Shown here: positions 51,025 to 58,577 of the stretch, in pieces
How the letters are laid out: each line of letters begins with the position of its first letter
Position numbering within the stretch: the stretch's first letter is position 1
Source: Geodermatophilus saharensis
GTDB lineage: Bacteria > Actinomycetota > Actinomycetes > Mycobacteriales > Geodermatophilaceae
NCBI RefSeq assembly: GCF_900188205.1
Contig: NZ_FZOH01000001.1
Span: forward strand, 814,552-878,551
DNA length: 64,000 nucleotides
Direction of reading: 5' to 3'
Notes under the pieces: model-generated
The model's input: the letters and a program-made list of their open reading frames with translations, nothing else
Database searches by the model: none
What the model was told of the DNA's origin: nothing
Position numbers and translations under genes: made by a program

Positions 51025-51266
51025 GCGAGAACGACCCCGATCCGCACCTGCCCGACGAGGGCCTGGGCCGCTCGGAGCTCGGCGGGCGCGCCGAGCCCGA
51101 CGCCGGCGACCCCACCGACGGCGGCCGCACCGGGCAGATCGGCGCGGTCCCCAGCATCGCCGAGGACGAGCCCGACGACGGCGGCCCCCCGCTGCCGCCC
51201 GGCGGCGGCCTGGTCACCGAGGACACCGACGCCGCCCCGGTCGCCGACCCCGGCCCGGACGCCTGA
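51021..51266 (+). CDS. Small acidic, probably disordered protein
   Basis: An 81-residue, Asp/Glu/Pro/Gly-rich protein with no lysine, starting VSENDPDPHLPDEGLG. No domain is recognised. Evidence for a gene is positional: its GTG overlaps the rbfA stop, AGGA lies 8-9 nt upstream, and the nrnA ATG follows 4 bp after its stop, leaving no non-coding gap. It could bind ribosomes or NrnA, or be an unimportant tail fragment. Confidence 0.65.
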   Translation: MSENDPDPHLPDEGLGRSELGGRAEPDAGDPTDGGRTGQIGAVPSIAEDEPDDGGPPLPPGGGLVTEDTDAAPVADPGPDA

Positions 51267-51270
51267 GCGC

Positions 51271-52266
51271 ATGACCGCCACACCCACGCAGCCGGCGGTC
51301 GGCACGCCGGTGGCGGTGCTGGCCGCGGCCGCCGACGCCGGTGCGACCGTCGTGCTCTCCGGGCACGTGCAGCCCGACGCCGACGCGCTGGGCAGCACGC
51401 TCGCCCTCGCCGAGGGCCTGCGCCGGCGCGGCGCGCGCGTGGTCGCGACCTTCCCCGGGCGGCACGTGCTGCCGGCCTCCCTGGGCTGGCTGCCGGGCGC
51501 CGAGGGGCTGCTGCCGGCCAGCGCCGTCGACCCCGCCCCGGACGTCTTCGTCAGCCTCGACGCCGCCTCCCCGGCCCGGCTCGGCGAGCTCGCGCCGCTG
51601 CTGGAGCGGGCCGGGACCTCCGTGGTGCTCGACCACCACGCCAGCAACCCCGGCTTCGGCGACGTGCGGCTGGTCGACCCCGCGGCACCGGCGACCGTCG
51701 TCCTGGTCGCCGACCTGCTCGACCGGCTCGGCGTCGACCTCGACGCCCAGCTCGCGACGCTGCTCTACGCCGGCCTGGCCGCCGACACCGGGTCCTTCCG
51801 CTTCGGCAGCACCCGCCCGGAGACCCACGCGCTGGCCGCCCGGCTGCTGGCCACCGGCATCGACCACGCCGCGATCAGCCGGCGGCTGTTCGACACCGCT
51901 CCCTTCGGCTGGCTGCGGCTGCTCTCGGCGGTGACCGGCCGCGCGGTGCTCGAGCGCGAGGTCGGCGGCGGCCTGGTGTGGACCTGGTCCAGCAGCGCGG
52001 AGGCGGCCGAGCACGGCCTGCCCGGCGAGCAGCTGGAGGCGCTGGTCGACGTCGTCCGCACGACCGCGGAGGCCGACGTCGCCTGCGTGCTCAAGGGCCA
52101 GGACGACGGCACGTGGTCGGTGTCGCTGCGCTCCCGCGGCGGCACCGACGTCGCCCGCGTCGCCATGGCGCTGGGCGGGGGCGGGCACCGGGCCGCGGCC
52201 GGCTACACCTCGCGGCTCGACCTCGGGGCCTCCATCGCGGCGCTGCGCGAGCAGCTCGGGGCGTGA
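51271..52266 (+). CDS. nrnA: Bifunctional oligoribonuclease / PAP phosphatase NrnA
   Basis: DHH/DHHA1 phosphoesterase that degrades nano-RNA and hydrolyses pAp. The 331-residue protein has SGHVQPDADALGSTLALA (metal ligands), VLDHHASNPGFG (DHH), and the DHHA1 motif GGGGHRAAAGYTS near the end. In M. tuberculosis the orthologue (Rv2837c) also cleaves cyclic di-AMP. ATG start. GTGA overlap with the MATE gene. Confidence 0.94.
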   Translation: MTATPTQPAVGTPVAVLAAAADAGATVVLSGHVQPDADALGSTLALAEGLRRRGARVVATFPGRHVLPASLGWLPGAEGLLPASAVDPAPDVFVSLDAASPARLGELAPLLERAGTSVVLDHHASNPGFGDVRLVDPAAPATVVLVADLLDRLGVDLDAQLATLLYAGLAADTGSFRFGSTRPETHALAARLLATGIDHAAISRRLFDTAPFGWLRLLSAVTGRAVLEREVGGGLVWTWSSSAEAAEHGLPGEQLEALVDVVRTTAEADVACVLKGQDDGTWSVSLRSRGGTDVARVAMALGGGGHRAAAGYTSRLDLGASIAALREQLGA

Positions 52267-53567
52267 CCGCGCACCGCCCCTCGGTCCTCGCGCTGGCGGC
52301 GCCGGCACTGGTCGTGCTGGCCGCCGAGCCGCTGTACCTGCTCGTCGACACGGCCGTCGTCGGCAACCTGGGCACCGTGCCGCTGGGCGGGCTCGCCGTC
52401 GGCGGCGGGCTCCTGGCCTGGGCCGCCGCGCTGCTCAACTTCCTCGCCTACGGCACCACCGCCCGCGCCGCCCGCCGCGCCGGGGCGGGCGACCGCGCCG
52501 GCGCCGTCGCCGAGGGCGTGCAGGCCACCTGGCTGGCGCTGCTGCTCGGTGCCGCCGTCGTCCTGCTCCTCCAGGTCCTGGCCGGGCCGCTGACCCGCGC
52601 GCTGGCCGGCGGGCCCGGCGAGGTGGCCGCCGCGGGGGAGCAGTGGCTGCGCATCGCCGGCTGCGGCGCGCCGCTGCTGCTGGTCTCCCTGGCCGGCAAC
52701 GGCTGGCTGCGCGGGGTGCAGGACCTGCGCCGGCCGGTGCGCTTCGTGCTGGCCGGCAGCCTGCTCAGCCTGGTGCTGTGCCCCCTGCTCGTGCACCCCG
52801 CGGGGCTGGGCCTGCCCGGGTCGGCGGTGGCCAACCTCGCCGGCCAGTCCCTGACGGCGGCGCTGTTCGTGCGGGCGCTGCTGCGCGAGGGTGCCGACCG
52901 GCGGTTCCGCCCGGCCGCCGTCCGCGCGCAGCTGGTCCTGGGCCGCGACCTGCTGCTGCGGGCCACCGTGCTGCAGCTGGCCTTCCTCGTCGCGGCCGGT
53001 GTCGCCGCCCGCGCCGGGCAGGCCCAGCTGGGCGCGCACCAGATCGCCCTGCAGCTGTTCCTCTTCCTCGCGCTGGTCCTGGACGCCTACGCCATCGCCG
53101 CGCAGACGCTGGTCGGTCACGCCCTCGGCGCCGGCCGGCCCGGCGAGGCCCGCGCCGTCGCCCGGCGGGTGACGCTGTGGGGGCTGGGCACCGGCGTCCT
53201 GGTCGCCGCCCTCCTGCTGGCCGGCCGGGAGCTGCTCGTCCCGCTGTTCACCGGTGACCCCGCGGTGCGCGCGCAGGCCGAGGTGGTCTGGTGGTTCCTC
53301 GCCGGGTTCCAGCCGCTGGCCGGCGTCGTGTTCGCCCTCGACGGCGTCCTCATGGGCGCCGGCGACGTCGCCTACCTGCGCACCGTCACCGTCGGGGCCG
53401 CGCTGGTCGGGTTCCTCCCGCTGTCGCTGCTGTCCGGCCCGCTCGGCTGGGGCCTGGCCGGTGTGTGGACCGGCCTGACGGCCTTCATCGCGCTGCGGCT
53501 GGTGGCCGTCCTGGTCCGGGTGGCGGGGGACCGGTGGCTGACCGCACCTGCCACCGTGGGGACGTGA
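52263..53567 (+). CDS. MATE family efflux transporter (DinF-like)
   Basis: A 434-residue protein with twelve predicted membrane helices in two MatE repeats. The start RPSVLALAAPALVVLAAEPL, VDTAVVGNLGTVPLGGLA and GNGWLRGVQDLRRPV in the middle are DinF-type signatures. It exports cationic or other compounds using Na+ or H+; substrate unknown. GTG start overlaps nrnA, an order also seen in M. tuberculosis (Rv2836c). A 20-codon bridging frame leads to truB. Confidence 0.92.
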   Translation: MTAHRPSVLALAAPALVVLAAEPLYLLVDTAVVGNLGTVPLGGLAVGGGLLAWAAALLNFLAYGTTARAARRAGAGDRAGAVAEGVQATWLALLLGAAVVLLLQVLAGPLTRALAGGPGEVAAAGEQWLRIAGCGAPLLLVSLAGNGWLRGVQDLRRPVRFVLAGSLLSLVLCPLLVHPAGLGLPGSAVANLAGQSLTAALFVRALLREGADRRFRPAAVRAQLVLGRDLLLRATVLQLAFLVAAGVAARAGQAQLGAHQIALQLFLFLALVLDAYAIAAQTLVGHALGAGRPGEARAVARRVTLWGLGTGVLVAALLLAGRELLVPLFTGDPAVRAQAEVVWWFLAGFQPLAGVVFALDGVLMGAGDVAYLRTVTVGAALVGFLPLSLLSGPLGWGLAGVWTGLTAFIALRLVAVLVRVAGDRWLTAPATVGT

Positions 53568-53576
53568 ACCCACCAG

Positions 53577-53610
53577 GCGAAGACGCTCTGCCGGCGCTCC
53601 ACGTCTTCGC
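53577..53610 (+). promoter_or_regulatory. Stem-loop between the MATE gene and truB
   Basis: GCGAAGACG and CGTCTTCGC form a perfect 9-bp stem with a 16-nt loop, ending 12 nt before the truB ATG. No Shine-Dalgarno stands out after it. The stem lies within a 20-codon open frame (53564-53626) that overlaps the MATE stop and the truB start by four bases each. It may control truB translation. Confidence 0.5.
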
Positions 53611-53622
53611 GGGGACCCCGAG

Positions 53623-54540
53623 ATGAGCCGCCGCCGCGCCGCCGACGCCGACGTGACCCCGGGCGTCCTGCTGGTCGACAAGCCCGGCGGGATGACCTCG
53701 CACGACGTCGTCGTCCGCGCCCGGCGGGTGCTCTCGGTCCGCCGGGTCGGCCACGCCGGCACCCTCGACCCGATGGCCACCGGCCTGCTGGTGCTCGGCG
53801 TCGGGGCCGCCACGAGGCTGCTCGGTCATCTCGGCAGCTCGGACAAGGTCTACGACGCGACCGTGCGGCTCGGTCAGACGACGGTCACCGACGACCGCGA
53901 GGGGGAGGTGCTCACCACCACCTCGGCCGCCTCCCTCGACGACGACGCCGTCCGCGCCGCGCTCGCCGCCCAGACCGGCTCGCTGCAGCAGGTGCCCTCC
54001 TCGGTCAGCGCGGTCAAGGTCGGCGGCCGCCGCTCCTACGACCGGGTGCGGGCCGGCGAGGAGGTGGTGCTCGAGCCGCGCTCGGTCACGGTGCACCGCA
54101 TCGACGTCCACCGCCTCAGCCGGCCCACGCCCGACCTGGTCGACGTCGAGGTCACCGTGGCCTGCACCGCCGGCACCTACGTGCGGGCCATCGCCCGGGA
54201 CGCCGGCGCCGCGCTCGGCGTCGGCGGCCACCTCACCGCGCTGCGGCGCACGGCGTCGGGCCCGTTCACCACGGCGCAGGCCGCCCCGGTCGAGGAGGCC
54301 GCGGCCGCGCTGGCCGCCGGCGGCGGGCCGGGCGTGCTGGGCCTCACCGACGCGGCCACCGCCGTCTTCCCCGAGCGCCGGCTCACCGACGACGAGGCGC
54401 GCGCCCTCGGGTACGGGCAGCGGGTGCCCGCGACCGGCCGCCCGGGGCTGGTGGCCGCCGTCGACCCCGCCGGCCGGCTGGTGGCGCTGGTCGAGGACGC
54501 CGGCTCCACCGCCCGGGTCGCGGTCGGCTTCCCCGGGTGA
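53623..54540 (+). CDS. truB: tRNA pseudouridine(55) synthase TruB
   Basis: Makes pseudouridine 55 in the T-loop of tRNAs. The 305-residue protein has VDKPGGMTSHDVVVRARRVL, then RRVGHAGTLDPMATGLLVLG with the catalytic Asp, and the C-terminal PUA-like domain. ATG start overlapping the bridging frame (ATGA). It converges on the HAD gene across repeat copy E, which fills the gap. Confidence 0.96.
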   Translation: MSRRRAADADVTPGVLLVDKPGGMTSHDVVVRARRVLSVRRVGHAGTLDPMATGLLVLGVGAATRLLGHLGSSDKVYDATVRLGQTTVTDDREGEVLTTTSAASLDDDAVRAALAAQTGSLQQVPSSVSAVKVGGRRSYDRVRAGEEVVLEPRSVTVHRIDVHRLSRPTPDLVDVEVTVACTAGTYVRAIARDAGAALGVGGHLTALRRTASGPFTTAQAAPVEEAAAALAAGGGPGVLGLTDAATAVFPERRLTDDEARALGYGQRVPATGRPGLVAAVDPAGRLVALVEDAGSTARVAVGFPG

Positions 54541-54543
54541 GGG

Positions 54544-54610
54544 TCTGGAACGGCTCTCGTGCAGGGGCCCGCGCCGAGCGTGCGAGGCACGGGGCACGGG
54601 GGTCCTTCGT
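54544..54610 (-). repeat. Stop-docked structured repeat, copy E
   Basis: Minus-strand copy beginning directly after the TAG of the HAD gene: ACGAAGGACC head, outer stem CGTGC/GCACG (then imperfect), inner stem GTGCC/GGCGC, loop TCGCACGCTC, tail GCCGTTCCAGA. The most diverged copy, yet both stems are kept. It also lies 3 nt from the truB stop. Confidence 0.8.
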
Positions 54611-55291
54611 CTAGCCGCGGGCGGCCTTGCCGATCAGGGAGTCGTCCAGGTGGGCGAGCAGGTCGGCCGGGTCGTCGTAGACCTCGTCGGCGCCGGCCTC
54701 GAGCAGCTCGGCGCGGGAGATGCCACCGCAGGTCACCCCGACGCACGGCAGCCCGGCGTCGCGGGCGGCCCGCACGTCCCAGACGGTGTCCCCGACGACG
54801 ACGGTGCGGGAGGCGTCCAGGCCGTGTGCCTCGACGGCGGTCTGCAGCAGGTCCGGCGCCGGCTTGGCCGCCTCGACGTCGGCCGAGCAGGTGGTCCCGT
54901 CGACGACGTCCTCGCCGCCGATCGCCGGCACCATCCACTCCAGGTCGGACTCCTTGCCGCTGGTGGCCAGCACCACGGCCAGGCCCTGCTCCCGGCAGGC
55001 GGCCAGCAGGTCGTCGACGCGGGGGAAGGGCGTCACCAGCTCGCGCAGCGGCTCGTAGCGCCGGGTCTTGGCGTCGGACACCTCCTCGACGTCGTCGGCC
55101 CCGTCGCCGAGCAGGTGGGTGACCAGCTCCTCGCTGGCGATGCCGATCGAGCGGTGGCAGGCGGCCATCGACACGTCCTCGTGCCCGGTGTCGCGGAACG
55201 CCTGCCACCAGGCGAGGACCTGCAGGTAGTTGGTGTCGAGCAGGGTCCCGTCGACGTCGAAGAGCACGCCGGGCCGCTTGTCCTGGGTCAC
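54611..55291 (-). CDS. HAD-family phosphatase (phosphoglycolate-phosphatase-like)
   Basis: A 226-residue HAD hydrolase. D12-x-D14 in LFDVDGTLLDT are the nucleophile and acid, TSGKES is motif II, AAKPAPD gives the motif III lysine, and VVVGDTVWDVRAA is motif IV. A helical cap lies at about 20-95. Substrate is unassigned. GTG start chosen by alignment. It is divergent from the MhuD-like gene with 72 bp between them. Confidence 0.9.
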   Translation of the reverse strand: MTQDKRPGVLFDVDGTLLDTNYLQVLAWWQAFRDTGHEDVSMAACHRSIGIASEELVTHLLGDGADDVEEVSDAKTRRYEPLRELVTPFPRVDDLLAACREQGLAVVLATSGKESDLEWMVPAIGGEDVVDGTTCSADVEAAKPAPDLLQTAVEAHGLDASRTVVVGDTVWDVRAARDAGLPCVGVTCGGISRAELLEAGADEVYDDPADLLAHLDDSLIGKAARG

Positions 55292-55363
55292 CGCGCCATC
55301 CTCACCCGGCCGCGCGGTCCCCGCTGCGGTTAGCCGGGGGGCGGGGACGGGCAAGGGGATCGC

Positions 55364-55687
55364 ATGAGCGTCGTGAAGATCAACGCGATCACCGTGCCGC
55401 ACCACGCCCAGGAGCGCTTCGAGGAGCGCTTCCGCGGCCGCGGCGGCGCCGTGGAGAAGACCCCGGGCTTCGAGTGGTTCGAGCTGCTGCGCCCCCTCGA
55501 GGGCACCGACCAGTACCTGGTCTACACCCGCTGGGAGAGCGAGGAGGCCTACCGGGCCTGGGAGGACGGCCAGGACTTCGCCCGCGCCCACGACGGCGGC
55601 GGCGACGAGCTCGCCCCGGCGGCCAGCGACTCCCACCACCTGTGGTCCTACGAGGTGATCGAGAGCTCGGCGCCCGACCGGCCCTGA
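55364..55687 (+). CDS. mhuD: Heme-degrading monooxygenase, MhuD-like
   Basis: A 107-residue ABM-fold protein. MSVVKINAITVP at the start, GFEWFELLRP and YLVYTRWESEEAYRAWEDG closely follow M. tuberculosis MhuD. Its heme-site residues appear conserved: Asn7, Trp66 and a histidine at 76 (75 in MhuD). MhuD opens heme to mycobilin without releasing CO, freeing iron. No heme transport gene is adjacent. ATG with AGGGGA upstream. Confidence 0.88.
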   Translation: MSVVKINAITVPHHAQERFEERFRGRGGAVEKTPGFEWFELLRPLEGTDQYLVYTRWESEEAYRAWEDGQDFARAHDGGGDELAPAASDSHHLWSYEVIESSAPDRP

Positions 55688-55795
55688 CCCCCGCGGCGGT
55701 CGGCGCCCGGCCGCCGCGGTGCCCGGCGCTACTGTGAGCCGTGGGCCGGACGTCCGCCGGCCCGGTTCCAGCACGAGCTCACGCAGGTGGGAGAC

Positions 55796-56935
55796 ATGAC
55801 CGACACGCTCGCCGACAGCCGCACCTCCACCCGGGTCTTCACCGAGGGCGTGCCGGTGACCGTGGAGGACGTGACCCGCCGCCCGGTCGCCGCGCGCGAG
55901 GCGGTGCTCGCCGACCCCGGCTTCGGCCGCCACTTCACCGACTCGATGTTCGTGGCCCGCTACACCGCCGGCCGCGGCTGGCACGACGCGCGGCTCACGC
56001 AGTACGCGCCGCTGCAGGTCGACCCCGCCACCGCCGCGCTGCACTACGCGCAGTCGATCTTCGAGGGGCTCAAGGCCTACGCCCAGCCCGACGGCAGCGT
56101 GGCCACCTTCCGGCCCGAGGCCAACGCCGCCCGCTTCGCCCGCAGCGCCCGCCGGCTGGCCATGCCGCCGGTGCCCGAGGAGGCGTTCCTCGCCGCCGTC
56201 GACGCGCTGGTCGACGCCGACCGCGACTGGGTGCCCACCGGCCCCGACCAGACGCTCTACCTGCGGCCCTACCAGCTGGCCACCGAGCCCTTTCTCGGCG
56301 TCCGGCCGGCCGACGAGTACCTCTTCCTGGTCATCGCCAGCCCGGCCGGCGCGTACTTCCCGCGCGGGGTGCAGCCGGTGTCGGTGTACCTGTCGGAGGA
56401 CTACATCCGCGCCGCGCCCGGCGGCACCGGCGACGTCAAGTGCGCCGGCAACTACGCCGCGAGCCTGCTGGCCCAGGAGCAGGCGATCGCCGCCGGCTGC
56501 GACCAGGTGGTCTGGCTCGACGCGACGGAGAAGCGCCACGTCGAGGAGATGGGCGGGATGAACCTGTTCTTCGTCCTCGGCTCCGGCGACGACGCCGAGC
56601 TGGTCACGCCCGAGCTCACCGGCACGCTGCTGCCCGGCATCACCCGCGACTCGCTGATCACCCTCGCCCGCGAGCGCGGCATGCGGGTCACCGAGCGCCG
56701 CTTCAGCGTCGACGAGTGGCGCTCCGGCGTCGCCGACGGCTCGGTCACCGAGACCTTCGCCTGCGGCACCGCCGCCGTCATCACGCCGGTCGGCGAGGTG
56801 CGGGCCCGCACCGGCGACTTCACCGTCGGCGACGGCACCCCCGGCCCGGTCACGATGAGCCTGCGCGAGCACCTGCTCGACATCCAGCACGGCCGGGTGC
56901 CCGACACCCACGGCTGGCTGCACCGGGTCGCCTGA
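55796..56935 (+). CDS. ilvE: Branched-chain amino acid aminotransferase
   Basis: Last step of leucine, isoleucine and valine synthesis; PLP fold type IV. The 379-residue protein has YAQSIFEGLKAYAQPDG, RPYQLATEPFLGVRPA, DVKCAGNYAASLLAQEQ with the PLP-binding lysine and EMGGMNLFFVLGSG. ATG 55796 is preferred; an in-frame GTG nine bases upstream is weak. It is probably a single-gene unit before ribF. Confidence 0.95.
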   Translation: MTDTLADSRTSTRVFTEGVPVTVEDVTRRPVAAREAVLADPGFGRHFTDSMFVARYTAGRGWHDARLTQYAPLQVDPATAALHYAQSIFEGLKAYAQPDGSVATFRPEANAARFARSARRLAMPPVPEEAFLAAVDALVDADRDWVPTGPDQTLYLRPYQLATEPFLGVRPADEYLFLVIASPAGAYFPRGVQPVSVYLSEDYIRAAPGGTGDVKCAGNYAASLLAQEQAIAAGCDQVVWLDATEKRHVEEMGGMNLFFVLGSGDDAELVTPELTGTLLPGITRDSLITLARERGMRVTERRFSVDEWRSGVADGSVTETFACGTAAVITPVGEVRARTGDFTVGDGTPGPVTMSLREHLLDIQHGRVPDTHGWLHRVA

Positions 56936-56966
56936 GCGACCCGGCGGACCCCCAGGAGGACGGCGC

Positions 56967-57935
56967 GTGCGGCGCTGGCGCGGGCTGGCGGCCACCCCGG
57001 CCGACCTCGGGCGCACGGTGGTCACCGTCGGCATGTACGACGGCGTCCACCGCGGCCACCAGCAGCTCATCGGCACTGCCGTCGCCCGGGCCCGGGCGAT
57101 GCACCGGCCCTGCGTGCTGGTCACCTTCGACCCGCACCCGACCGAGGTGGTCCGCCCCGGCTCGCACCCGGCGATCCTGACCTCGCTGGACCGCAAGGCC
57201 GAGCTCGTCGCCGGGCTGGGCGTCGACGCCATGTGCGTCATCCCCTTCACCCCGGACTTCAGCCGGCTCACCCCCGAGGAGTTCGCCCACGGCGTGCTCG
57301 TCGAGGACCTGCACGCCGCCGCCGTCGTCGTCGGGGAGAACTTCACCTACGGGCACAGGGCGGCCGGCGACGTGACGACCCTCGCGCAGGAGGGCCGCCG
57401 GTTCGGCTTCGCCGTCGAGGGGATCCCGCTGGCCGGCGACGACTCGGCCGACGGCGCGGTCACCATCTCCTCCACCTACATCCGCGCCTGCGTCGCGGCG
57501 GGGGACATGGAGAGCGCGGCGCGGGCGCTGGGCCGCCCGCACCGGGTGGACGGCGTCGTCGTCCGCGGCGACCGGCGGGGCCGGGAGCTGGGCTACCCGA
57601 CGGCGAACGTCGAGAGCCCGCCGTTCACCGCGATCCCGGCCGACGGCGTCTACGCCGGCGCCCTGGTGACCCGCGCCCCGGACGGGTCCACGCGCGACAG
57701 CGCCCCGGCGGCGATCTCGGTGGGGACCAACCCGACGTTCCACGGCTCGCGGCGGACCGTCGAGGCGTACGTCCTGGACTTCGCCGGTGACCTGTACGGC
57801 GAGCACGTCGGCGTCGAGTTCGTCTCGCGGCTGCGGCCGATGACCTCCTTCGCCGGCGTCGACGCCCTCGTCGCGGCGATGGCCGACGACGTCGCCCGCA
57901 CCCGCACCGTGCTGGGGCTGCCCCCCGCCGGGTGA
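56967..57935 (+). CDS. ribF: Bifunctional riboflavin kinase / FAD synthetase
   Basis: Converts riboflavin to FMN and then FAD. The 322-residue protein has the FAD-synthetase domain (GMYDGVHRGHQQLI, TFDPHPTEVV, GENFTYGH, ISSTYIR) and the riboflavin-kinase domain (GRPHRVDGVVVRGDRRGREL, YPTANVE, GVYAG, SVGTNPTF). GTG start with AGGAGG upstream. The truB-ribF-rpsO-pnp sequence is an old conserved order, here interrupted by the HAD, MhuD and ilvE genes. Confidence 0.96.
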   Translation: MRRWRGLAATPADLGRTVVTVGMYDGVHRGHQQLIGTAVARARAMHRPCVLVTFDPHPTEVVRPGSHPAILTSLDRKAELVAGLGVDAMCVIPFTPDFSRLTPEEFAHGVLVEDLHAAAVVVGENFTYGHRAAGDVTTLAQEGRRFGFAVEGIPLAGDDSADGAVTISSTYIRACVAAGDMESAARALGRPHRVDGVVVRGDRRGRELGYPTANVESPPFTAIPADGVYAGALVTRAPDGSTRDSAPAAISVGTNPTFHGSRRTVEAYVLDFAGDLYGEHVGVEFVSRLRPMTSFAGVDALVAAMADDVARTRTVLGLPPAG

Positions 57936-58063
57936 TCGCCGCGGGGGCCGCCTCCGGCGGCGCTGGTAGCCTCGGAGCGGTCGGGCGCCGCCCGACGAGT
58001 GTGCGACCTGCCCCCGTGACCCAGACCGGGGGCCACACGTGACCCAGGCCAGGAGGCCCGCCC

Positions 58064-58333
58064 ATGCCGCTCGACAGCGCGACGAAGCAGCAGATCATGA
58101 CCGAGTACGCGACGGTCGAGAGGGACACGGGCTCGCCCGAGGTCCAGGTCGCGATGCTCACCCGCCGGATCAGCGACCTGACCGAGCACCTCAAGCAGCA
58201 CAAGCACGACCACCACAGCCGGCGGGGCCTGCTCCTGCTGGTCGGCCGCCGCCGGCGGCTGCTGAACTACCTGGCGAAGACCGACATCACCCGCTACCGC
58301 TCGCTCATCGAGCGGCTCGGTCTGCGCCGCTGA
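58064..58333 (+). CDS. rpsO: 30S ribosomal protein S15
   Basis: S15 binds the central domain of 16S rRNA. It is full length at 89 residues: [40 protein letters not shown], and the end [18 protein letters not shown] precedes the ATG. A very strong hairpin follows the stop, so rpsO and pnp may be partly uncoupled. Confidence 0.97.
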   Translation: MPLDSATKQQIMTEYATVERDTGSPEVQVAMLTRRISDLTEHLKQHKHDHHSRRGLLLLVGRRRRLLNYLAKTDITRYRSLIERLGLRR

Positions 58334-58337
58334 CCCC

Positions 58338-58370
58338 AGAGGGGACCGTCCCACCGGGACGGTCCCCTCT
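58338..58370 (+). terminator. 15-bp perfect terminator hairpin after rpsO
   Basis: AGAGGGGACCGTCCC and GGGACGGTCCCCTCT pair perfectly around ACC, 5 nt after the rpsO stop, followed by CTCGTGG. It is the strongest hairpin in the window. It may terminate rpsO or, as in other bacteria, be an RNase processing site between rpsO and pnp. Confidence 0.85.
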
Positions 58371-58544
58371 CTCGTGGGGCACCCGCCCCACGGGACCACG
58401 GCGCCCGCCGTGCGGCCCGACGCTGGTCGGTCCTCGGTGGTGGCCCCCGGGCATGCCCCTCCACGGGAGGGGGAACGACTCCCGCGGGCTTCGATCGAAG
58501 ACCGGTCATCCCGGAGCAGTCCGGCGCGAGACGCCACGAAGAGG

Positions 58545-58563
58545 ACGTCGCCGCATGCGACGT
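58545..58563 (+). promoter_or_regulatory. Hairpin in the pnp leader
   Basis: ACGTCGC pairs with GCGACGT around CGCAT, 14 nt before the pnp GTG. The 207-bp gap between the rpsO terminator and pnp also holds a CCCCCTCC-like inverted patch (about 58456-58470). In E. coli, pnp is autoregulated through an RNase III-cut leader hairpin; a similar role here is speculation. Confidence 0.4.
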
Positions 58564-58577
58564 AGGAAGAGGACACC

